A DNA stretch of 64,000 nucleotides from the NCBI GenBank assembly GCA_964437445.1, contig CAYTGR010000014.1:1-64000 (forward strand), given 5' to 3'. The translations under genes and the position numbers were made by a program. Source of the DNA: CAYTGR01 sp964437445 (GTDB taxonomy: Bacteria > Chloroflexota > Anaerolineae > B4-G1 > SLSP01). Each line of letters begins with the position of its first letter. Within the stretch, counting starts at the first letter, position 1. This document shows, in pieces, positions 40,218 to 49,600 of the stretch. The notes under the pieces are model-generated. The model was not told where the DNA came from. It made no database searches and was given only the letters and a program-made list of their open reading frames with translations.

Positions 40218-42299
40218 CTACTCCGACAATAAATTTTCCACATAGGTCAACAGGTGGCTGCGATCCAGGGTCGTCTTGTCCCAGACCGATTCCACCTGTG
40301 TCCCGAGCTGCCCCCGCGCCTCCGGGGTGAGTTCCTTGCTCGTGATGACGATCACCGGAATGTTCCGGCTCTGCTCACGAGTTCGCAGGGCCGCCAACAG
40401 TTGCTCGCCGCTCATATCCGGCAACAACAAATCCAGCAGGATCAAATCGGGCAGCGTCTGCTCAACCAGTTCCAACGCCTCTTTGCCGGAGTAGGCCTCC
40501 AACACCTCAAACCGCTGGCGGGACTCCAGCAACCGTCGCATGAGCCGCGACTCCCATACATTATCCTCAACTACCAGAATATGCAAACGGCGGGTCCGGC
40601 CAAAAGCAGCCACCGGTCGCTCCTCGGCCGGATGAGGTGAGGTCAGGTGTTGGAAGGCAGCGTCGTCGTCGCCCAGCAATTCGGAAACATGCCGGACCAG
40701 TTCACGCCCGCTAAAGCTGCCCTTCTGCCAGACCGAATCGCTATAATCCCTCAAATAATCGGCCTCCTCCGACGTCAAGGTCTTGGCCGAAATGACAATC
40801 ACGGGAATATCCCGGGTGCGCTCATCGGCCTTGAGCGCTGAAAGGACCGCCATCCCGTCCATGTCCGGCAGGGTGAGGTCCAGCAGGACCAGGCCGGGCC
40901 GGCGCTGGCGCACGAGGTCAATTCCATCCACCCCCGTATAGGCTTCCAAGACGCGGTAGTTTTTGTAGCTTTGCAAGAGCCGGCGGATCAGCCGATTGTC
41001 GTGAGGATTGTCGTCAATCACCACTAACGTGGTAATCTGTTCATCCAGCTGCTCCAGGGCCGCCGCCAACCCCTCTACCGGGCGGCGACCGGCCGGGGCC
41101 TGGGGCGCTTCCAGGCTAACAAAGTAGCGATCCTCCAGAGCATGTTTTTCGGCGCTGAAGGTATGGCCGGAGCAGTTAATCACGACCCGTTCCCCAGGCC
41201 GAATGTGGCCCAGCGCCAGCAGCTTGTCCAGGCCGGCAAAGGCCACGCTGGCCGCCGGTTCCATGGAGAACCCCTCCAGGCGCGCAATCCGGCGCATCGT
41301 GCGAAAAGCGTCGCCATCACTGACCGCCACCATCGCCCCACCGTACTGATCCACCATCCGCTTCAGCAGCGAATACGAGAAACCGGGGTTACCGGTCGCC
41401 AACACGGTGATGAGGCTATCGGGTTGCACCGGCGTCGCTTTATCCAGCCCCTGTTCCCAGGCGCGGACCATTGGCGCACAACCTTCGGTTTGCACGATCC
41501 CCAGGTGGGGAACGCGGTCGGTCAAGCCGGCGGCGTGCAGCTCTATGAAGCCCTTGAGCACCCCCAGCGGGCCAATCCCGCCGGAGACAGCCTGAATGTA
41601 CCAGTCGGGGGCCTGCCAGCCCAGCTGCTCGGCAATCTCAAAAGCGATCGTCTTCATACTTTCCTTGCACGGGATCGCCTTCGCCCCACCATCCATCAGG
41701 AGATGATGACGGGCGGCAAAATCGGCCGCGATTTCTTTAGCCTGATCGTAGGTGCCGGTAATTTTGACGACCTCGGCCCCGTAGAGCGCCAGTTCACGCA
41801 TTTTCTCCACCGGCACGCTGCTGGTGAGAAAAACCCACAGTTTGATGCCCGCGCGGGCACAGTAAGCGGCGTAAGCCGCCGCCGCATTGCCGGTCGAGGC
41901 CAGCACTAATTCCTTGATCCCCTGAGTGCGCAGGGCGGTGACGGCGACCGAGGCTTGCCGGTCCTTGAAAGAGCCGGTCGGCTGCTGGCGTTCGTCCTTG
42001 ATCCAGAGTTCCCCGTGGCCGCTTTCGCGCTCCAATCCTTCCGCGCGGGTCAACGGCGTCCACCCCTCCCCCAGCGAGAGCACGGAAATGTCATCGGGAA
42101 AGGGCAGCAGCTCGGTGTAACGCCAGAGCGTCGTGGCCCGCTGCTTGACCAGGGCCGGCCAGTCGGCCGGCAAGGCCGCGCAGTCATAGACGGCATCCAG
42201 CCAGGGGCTGCCACAACCAGCGCACTTGGTGATGAAGGGACTGGCAGCCATCAGCTGGCCACATTCCAGGCACCGCACCGCGGTTAAAAGCGTACTCAT
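40218..42299 (-). CDS. Threonine-synthase-like PLP enzyme fused to two receiver domains
   Basis: 693 residues. Residues 1 to about 400 are a fold-type-II PLP enzyme of the threonine synthase family with an N-terminal zinc ribbon (CLECG, CAGCG), the PLP lysine Lys112 in PTGSFKDRQ, ASTGNAAAA and the phosphate loop SGGIGPLG (239-246). Two receiver domains follow: 424-543 (acidic pair in VVIDDN, Asp474 in VLLDLTLPDMDG, Lys526) and 572-693 (VVEDN, Asp623 in LLDLLLPDMSG, Lys675). Both receivers keep the phosphorylation residues. It is one frame with no break. Threonine synthase makes threonine from O-phosphohomoserine; phosphorylation could control this, or the enzyme part may have another substrate. 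The context is purely signalling, with no other thr gene. Confidence 0.93.
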   Translation of the reverse strand: MSTLLTAVRCLECGQLMAASPFITKCAGCGSPWLDAVYDCAALPADWPALVKQRATTLWRYTELLPFPDDISVLSLGEGWTPLTRAEGLERESGHGELWIKDERQQPTGSFKDRQASVAVTALRTQGIKELVLASTGNAAAAYAAYCARAGIKLWVFLTSSVPVEKMRELALYGAEVVKITGTYDQAKEIAADFAARHHLLMDGGAKAIPCKESMKTIAFEIAEQLGWQAPDWYIQAVSGGIGPLGVLKGFIELHAAGLTDRVPHLGIVQTEGCAPMVRAWEQGLDKATPVQPDSLITVLATGNPGFSYSLLKRMVDQYGGAMVAVSDGDAFRTMRRIARLEGFSMEPAASVAFAGLDKLLALGHIRPGERVVINCSGHTFSAEKHALEDRYFVSLEAPQAPAGRRPVEGLAAALEQLDEQITTLVVIDDNPHDNRLIRRLLQSYKNYRVLEAYTGVDGIDLVRQRRPGLVLLDLTLPDMDGMAVLSALKADERTRDIPVIVISAKTLTSEEADYLRDYSDSVWQKGSFSGRELVRHVSELLGDDDAAFQHLTSPHPAEERPVAAFGRTRRLHILVVEDNVWESRLMRRLLESRQRFEVLEAYSGKEALELVEQTLPDLILLDLLLPDMSGEQLLAALRTREQSRNIPVIVITSKELTPEARGQLGTQVESVWDKTTLDRSHLLTYVENLLSE

Positions 42300-42506
42300 T
42301 GGTTATACCTCGTGGCGTCACTCTCTTTTGGGACGATTGCTTGCCTGCCCCGAAAAACCCGGCCCTGAACACGCAGCAGGCGCGGAGGTTTCATTTAAAC
42401 AACAACCAACAACCAATCTCTGCGTATTCAGCGCGCTCGGCGATAAAAAGGCTCTTGCAGCAAAATCAGCTCATGTCGTGCGCCGGCAACGACCTGAACG
42501 CTGCAA

Positions 42507-42556
42507 CGCACTTCCGGTGGCCCCTACCCACGTTATTCTTCGCCACCGGAAGTGCG
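42507..42556. other. Long inverted repeat after the receiver-cyclase gene
   Basis: 15-bp perfect arms (CGCACTTCCGGTGGC and complement) around a 20-nt loop, in the 287-bp gap 42300-42586. There is no T-run on either side, so intrinsic termination is uncertain. The rest of the gap shows nothing else. Confidence 0.5.
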
Positions 42557-42586
42557 CCGCCCCCCAACAACCAGCGTCCACCGCCC

Positions 42587-43663
42587 CTATTCCGCGTAAC
42601 CCGGCTTGAGGCCCAACACCTCATAGGCCCGGATCGGCGTCGTGATCCCTTTGCCGTACAAGGGTAACACTTCCCTGGCCTCGGCAACCGCTGTAACCGC
42701 TTCATAAGTCGGGCTATCCACCAGGATCTGACCGGCTTCGGCGTTTTCCTGCAACCGCTTGGCCAGATTGGGAATATGGCCGATCACGGTATAATCCATA
42801 AACTGATCCGACCCAATGTTGCCCACCACGGCTTCGCCAGTGCCGATCCCCACCCCCAACCCCAGCTCTCGCATCAGCGGCCGCTCCCGGCAGAGTTGGG
42901 CAAAGCGCTGTTGCATGACGCAGGCCGTAATCACTGCCTGTTGGGCACCATTGACCAGGATCAGCGGGGCCCCGTAGACCGCCATGATGGCATCCCCCAG
43001 ATATTTATCCAACATGCCGTGATGCTCAAAGACCACCGGCGTCAACCGGTTGAAAACGTAATTGAGCATTTCAATGACCTCACCCGCCTCACGGGTCTCC
43101 GAAAAGTGGGTAAAGCCCCGAATATCGGCAAAGAGCACACTGACCGTGCAGCTCCGTCCCCCCAGTTGCAGGTTCTGTTCGGGATTGCTGAGGATCTCCA
43201 GGGCGACGTCGCGGGAGACGTACCGCGTCAGCACCCGCTCCAGCAGCGCGTTTTTGACCTGCAGTTCGTCGGTCAGCTGCTTGATCCGCAACAACGAACG
43301 GACCCGGGCCAACAGCTCCACGGCGTTGAACGGCTTAACCAAAAAGTCGTCAGCTCCGGCCTCCAGGCCCCGGACCTTGTCCTCCATTTCCCGGAGCGCG
43401 GTCAACATCAGGACGGGGATGGCCCGGCTCTCCGGTGCACTCCGCAGAGCGCGGGCCACCTCATAACCATCCAATCCCGGCATCATCACATCCAGCACCA
43501 CCAGGTCAGGTAGATTCTGGTGGACCATCTCCAACGCCTGCAGCCCATCGGACGCCGTGAGCACGACATAGCCCTGCCGGGAAAGCAACGATTCCAGCAA
43601 CCGGATGTTGCGTTCGTTATCGTCCACTACCAGGACCTGGGCATGTCCATCTGGGTTGGGCAT
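42587..43663 (-). CDS. Receiver domain fused to class III adenylate/guanylate cyclase
   Basis: 358 residues. Receiver (about 8-125): VVDDNERN, Asp in LVVLDVMMPGLDG, LVKPF. A helical linker (LLERVLTRYVSRDVALEIL) precedes the cyclase (about 170-350) with metal ligands in LFADIRGF and LGDAIMAVYG and the NLAKR motif (Asn and Arg of the transition state). The usual GD before xxN is GH. It should make cAMP (or cGMP) under receiver control. Begins 27 bp after the stop of the giant kinase, the likely phosphate donor. Confidence 0.94.
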   Translation of the reverse strand: MPNPDGHAQVLVVDDNERNIRLLESLLSRQGYVVLTASDGLQALEMVHQNLPDLVVLDVMMPGLDGYEVARALRSAPESRAIPVLMLTALREMEDKVRGLEAGADDFLVKPFNAVELLARVRSLLRIKQLTDELQVKNALLERVLTRYVSRDVALEILSNPEQNLQLGGRSCTVSVLFADIRGFTHFSETREAGEVIEMLNYVFNRLTPVVFEHHGMLDKYLGDAIMAVYGAPLILVNGAQQAVITACVMQQRFAQLCRERPLMRELGLGVGIGTGEAVVGNIGSDQFMDYTVIGHIPNLAKRLQENAEAGQILVDSPTYEAVTAVAEAREVLPLYGKGITTPIRAYEVLGLKPGYAE

Positions 43664-43690
43664 AATTTGTCCGTATCCCTCATCCTGAGG

Positions 43691-46600
43691 TTATCCGGCA
43701 CCGCCCTCAGGATCTGCCGGGGCAGTTTGGATGGGCAAACGGACCGTAAAGACGCTCCCCTTACCCAACTCACTGCTCACTTCAATAGTGCCGCCGTGCA
43801 TCTCCACCAGATAGCGGGTGATCGCCAGCCCCAGTCCTGTCCCCTCGGCGCGCCGCTTGCTGGAACCATCTACCTGCCGGAACTTCTCAAAGATTTGCTC
43901 CAGCTGATTAGCCGGGATGCCAATGCCGCTATCGGCGACTTCAATGCAGACCCACGGATCGCTGCGGTAGGCGCGGACCTGGACGTAGCCATGTTCGGTG
44001 AACTTCATGGCGTTGCTGATCAGGTTGTTGAGCACCTGGTTGAGCCGGATGCGGTCGGCGTGGAGCAGCGGCAGGTCTGGTTCCGATGCAATCCGCAACT
44101 CCACCGCCTCGGTCCGCTGGTACTTGCGGAGCAACCCGGTGCCGCTGGATTTCACCTCATCCAGCAGCTGGTCTACTTCTACCTCTTCCATCTTGAGCAC
44201 CATGCGGCCGGCCTCAATCTTGGCCAGATCCAACACATCGTTGATCATGCTGAGCAGGTGCTGCCCGTTTTCATGGATAGCCTTGACATCTTCCAGCGTA
44301 TCCCCTTCCAGCTCACCATCAATGCCCATGAGCAGCACTTCGGCGTAACCGATGATAGAGTTGAGCGGCGTCCGCAGCTCATGGCTCATGTTGGCCAGGA
44401 ACTCGCTCTTTAGCCGGTCCAACTCGCGGAACCGCTCGGCCACGTGCTGAAGTTCCTCTACGTAGCCGGCATTCTGGAAGGCGGTCGCGATCTGACCGGC
44501 CAGGGTGCGGAAGACGTCCAGCTCAGCTGGGCCGAAGCGAGCCGGTTCGTCGTCCTGCACATCAAAGACGCCCAACACCCGGTCGCCGTACACAGCCGGC
44601 ACCGCCACCTCCGACCGGGTAAGTGGAAGCAACGGGTTCGGCAGGTGATCGGGAGACTTGGTGACATCGTCCACCACGACAACTTCCTTGGTGCGGGCCG
44701 CCCGGGCCACCAGACTCCGTTCCGTGTTGAGCGGGATGCGGTGCCCCCGGGCTACCATGACGCGGCCAGGCTCGCCGTATCCGGCTTGCAGCACTAACTC
44801 CTGGGTCTCCTCGTCTACCACGTATACCTGGACGTGGTAGATGTCAAACCGCTCTTTGATCAAGGAGACTACCCGGCTGAACAGGGCCTGCGGATCCAGG
44901 ATAGAAGCGACCTGAGTGGAGATATCCGCCGCCGTGCGCAACTGAGCCGTCAGCCGGGCGCGCTCCTCCTCGGCCCGTTTGCGGGCGGTGATGTCGCGGA
45001 TGATAGAGACAAAGCCGCTGGGCGCGCCTGTGGCATCACGCAGCAGCGCCGCGTTCATTTCCGCCTCAAACTCACTCCCGTCGCGGCGCACCATCCGGTA
45101 CTCGGCCGTCTGGCTGGTGCCGGTCTCCAGAGCCCGCCGGACACTCTCGGCAGCTTTGGACCAGAAGGGGCGGGTAAAGAGCTGCATGGAGCTGCGACCC
45201 AACAGGTCGTCGCGGCCACTGTAGCCATAGAGCCGCAGCGTCGCTTCGTTCAAGTCCTCAATCTTGCCCATCATGTTGGTGACGGTGATCCCTTCGGTCA
45301 TCGCGTCAAACATGGCCCGGATCTTCTCCGCCGCCTCACGTTGAGCCGCTTCCGCCTGGCGCTGCTGCTCAAAGAGCCGGGCACTCTGGAAGGCGTTGGC
45401 GATCTGACCGGCCAGAGTCCGGTAGACATCCAGGTCCGATTCGGTGAAGTAGTCCGCCTGATCGGATTGGACGTCAAAGACGCCCAAGAGCCGATCACCG
45501 ATCATGGCCGGCACTGCCACCTCAGCCCGTGTATCGGGCAGCAGCAGGTTCGGCATGAAGTCCGGGTCCTGCGTCACATCGTTGGCCAGCGCGATCTGCC
45601 GGGTGCGAGCCGCCCGGGCTACCAGGCTTTGTTCCTGATCCAGGGTGATCTTGAAGCCCTGCTGCCGCATGATCCGTCCTACCTGGCCGTAGCCGGCTCG
45701 CAGCACCAACTCTTGGCGGGCCTCGTCCATGACATAGAAGTGGACATGGTAGAGATTAAACCGTTCTTTCAGCAGCGGGATCACCTCGTCAAGCAGCTCG
45801 TCGGTATCCAGAATGGCACCGACCTGCGCGGAGATCTCGGCCGCGGTGCTCAGCTGGGTGACAAACCGTTCCCGCTGCGCCTCTGCCCGTTTGCGTTCGG
45901 TGAGGTCAATCCCGGCACCAACCAGGTAGACCTGGTCGCCCACCGCCAGCCGTGTCCCGGTCACGAGATAGGGAACCGGGCGACCCGTCTTGCTCAGAAG
46001 ATGCGCTTCCGCCTCTGCATAACCGGTGGTAAACACCTCATTCATACGGGCGACGATCAGGGCGCGATCCAGCTCGGCAATGGTGTCCAGGACCTTCACC
46101 TGGGGCATCTCGGCCGGGGTGTATCCCAACACCTCTTCATAGCGGCGGTTCCAGCGCACCAGGGAGCCGGCCTGATCATAAAGGTAGAAGATGACCGGCA
46201 AACTGTTGATCAGAGCGTTAGAGAAGTCGCGTTCGCCCGCCACCGCCGCTTCCGCCTGCTTGCGCTCCGTGATATCGCGCACGTTAGCGAGTACCATGTC
46301 GCGCCCGCCCAACGTGACCCGGCGCAAGAAAACCTCAGCGTCAAAGGTCGTACCATCATGAGGGCGCTTGGCTTTCCATTCAAAGAGCTGCGGCTGGCCA
46401 GCCATCACCCGCTGCCAGAGAACACCCAGCTGGTCCAATGGATTGTCCGGGCTGGAGTAATCATCGGCGATGGAGAGCCGAGTGGCCTCCTCCCGGCTAA
46501 CGCCGTACATCTCCAGGATTTTGTCGTTCACGTCCACGATGGCCCCCTCCGCTGTGTGCAGGAAAATGCCATCGTAAACGCTGTTAAAGACTGTGCGTAA

Positions 46601-49600
46601 GAGCAGTTCCGACCGCTGAATTCTCTCTTCCGCCTGCTTGCGCTCGGTGATGTCGCGGACCAGAGCGAGGGCCTGATCGGTGCCGACGCGGCTCATACGG
46701 GCCTCGTAACTGTGCATGGTCTCGCCGAGGGGAGCCTCGTATTCATAAGTGACCGGTTCGCCGGTCGCCAGTACCTGCTTCAGGTACTTCAACGTTGGCT
46801 CCGCAATCTGCGGCGGCAGGACCGTCCCCAGGGGCTTGCCCAGGAAGAGCTCGGGCGGCACCAGCAGTTCCTGCCCGGCCTCGGCCTTGAAGTCCTGGAA
46901 GATGCCCGCGGCATCAAAGACGAACATCATATCAGGAACCGTCTGCAACAACGCCCGGTTACGGGCGGCACTCGCCTCGGTAGCAACGTAGAGACTGGCA
47001 TTCTGGAAGGCGGTGGCGATCTGCCCGGCCAGCGCCCGGAAGACGTCCAGGTCCGCCTCGGTGAAGTAACCCGGCACATCGTGCTGCACGTCAAACACCC
47101 CGATCACCTGCCCACCCGCGATGGCCGGCACCGCCACCTCCGACCGCGTCTCCGGCAACAACGGGTTCGGCAGGAAGTCCGGCGCGGCCGTCACGTCCTC
47201 CACCACCACGACCTCCTGCGTCCGTGCGGCGCGCGCCACCAGGCTCTTCTCCGCCTCCAGCGGGATGCTGTGCCCCCGCTCCAGCATGATCCGTCCGGGT
47301 TCCCCGTACCCGGCCCGCAACTTCAGCGCCTCGCCCTCCAGCGTGTAGACGTGCACGTAGTACAACCCAAACCGCTCTTTGATCAGCGGGATCACCGCCT
47401 GCAACAACTCGTCCGGGTCCAGGATGGACTGCACCCGTGCTGCAATCTCCGCCGCTACACTCAACCGTTGCGCAAACCGCTCCCGCTCCGCTTCCGCTTG
47501 CTTGCGCTCGGTAATGTCAAAGAAAGCGGAAAGCAGCACTGGTTCCCCCTCCAGTTCAAACGGATCAATGGAGAGGTCGCTCCAGAACATCCGGCCATCA
47601 TCCAACCGCTTGAGCCGTAGCTCGTAGTGACTCAGCCGCCCCTCGGTCTGGACTGTACTCACTACCTGTTGCCGCTCCGCCGGATCATAGTAGAGATCCA
47701 CCGTCGTCTGGCCGAGCATGTCGGCCGCAGACTTACCGAACATCACACTGAATTGTTCGTTGGCGTAGAGGATCGTCCCATCAGCCACGCGGCTCACCAC
47801 CAGACTTACCGGCACGGTCCCCAACACCTGCCGCTGCCGTGCCTCCGCCTCCCGGAGCGCCTGCTCGGCCCGCTTGCGCTCCGTGACGTCTTCAAAGGTG
47901 CCATCCAGATACTCGGGTTGGCCCGCAGCATCGTAAACCAGGCGGCCACTGAGCGCAATGGTGATCACGCTACCATCGGCACGGCGGAACAGTACTTCAA
48001 AGTCGGTGACCGGACCCTGGGCCAGCGTCTCCAACAGCCGCTGGCGTTCCTGGGGATCAACATAGAGGTTGGACAACCCAACCTTATTGATCGCCGCCAC
48101 CGAATCAAAGCCGAGAATGCGTAACATGGCCGGGTTGGCGGCCACTACCTGCCCGGCCGGGGTCGTGCGGAAGATGCCGACCAGCGCGCTATTCACCAAC
48201 TCCTGGAATCTACTCGCCGCCTCCGCCGCCCGCTCCCGCAATTGCGCCGCTTGCAGCGCGACCGCCCCCTCTTCTACCAACGCCCGATACAACGCCAGTT
48301 TGGCCTCATCAAAATACCCCGGAATGGCCGCGGCCAGAGAGAGCACTCCCAACCATTCCTCGCCCGCGGTAATCGGCAACAGCGCCAGGCTGGCCGAGCC
48401 CTGCTGCACCAGCAACTGCCGCGTCGCCTCATCCAAATGCGGATCGGTGGTCGCATCGGCAATCACAAAAGACCGATCCCGCCCGACCGCTCTGAGCAAC
48501 GGCAGTTGTTTGGCCGTGAAGCGCGTACCCAAGGGAATGACCGCCGAAAGGCCGCTCTCCGCCCCTGCTGCCCGCACCAACACCGTGGTCAGCTCTTCCG
48601 CCGTAGCGTCTATCAGGTGCAGCGTCACCCGTGCCGCCGGGAAAATGGTGGCCTGTTCCGCCAGCGTATCCAACACGGCCGCCTCGGTCTGGGCTCCCGC
48701 CAGGGCCTGGCTGATGCGCAGCCGCAACTGCGCTTCGGTGTACAACTGCGCGTTCTGGAAAGCGGTGGCGATCTGCCCGGCCAGCGCCCGGAAGACGTCC
48801 AGGTCCGCCTCGGTGAAGTAACCCGGCACATCGTGCTGCACGTCAAACACCCCGATCACCTGCCCACCCGCGATGGCCGGCACCGCCACCTCCGACCGCG
48901 TCTCCGGCAACAACGGGTTCGGCAGGAAGTCCGGCGCGGCCGTCACGTCCTCCACCACCACGACCTCCTGCGTCCGTGCGGCGCGCGCCACCAGGCTCTT
49001 CTCCGCCTCCAGCGGGATGCTGTGCCCCCGCTCCAGCATGATCCGTCCGGGTTCCCCGTACCCGGCCCGCAACTTCAGCGCCTCGCCCTCCAGCGTGTAG
49101 ACGTGCACGTAGTACAACCCAAACCGCTCTTTGATCAGCGGGATCACCGCCTGCAACAACTCGTCCGGGTCCAGGATGGACTGCACCCGCGCTGCGATCT
49201 CCGCCGCTACACTTAATCGCTGCGTGTACCGTTCACGCTCCTCATCCGCCTGCTTGCGTTGGATGACCTGCCACAGCCCGGTCGCCAGCAACGTCAATTG
49301 CTGCACATCGCTGTCCGTATAGTCTTCTGGCTTGTTGCCTACCCCCACCACCATGACGATGTGTTCCCCGTCAAAGATCGGGGCATTCATGTGCCGCTTG
49401 ACTTCTACGTGCCCCTGAGGATAGCCGCGCTTCCAGGGGTTGGGCTCGTCGTAATCGTTAGTGATAATGGCTCGCCGCTGGCGTATCGCCTCTCCCCACA
49501 GCCCGGTCGTGACTACTGGATATACAATCGGCTTATCAATGATCTTGCACTGCGCCATGGCTCCACCCGACCAGGCATGCATGGTCATCACCGATTCATC

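Noticed and set aside
44834..46600. 588-codon plus-strand open frame opposite the giant kinase
   Set aside because: An antisense shadow of a GC-rich coding gene; the kinase frame has clear PAS, GAF and HisKA motifs.
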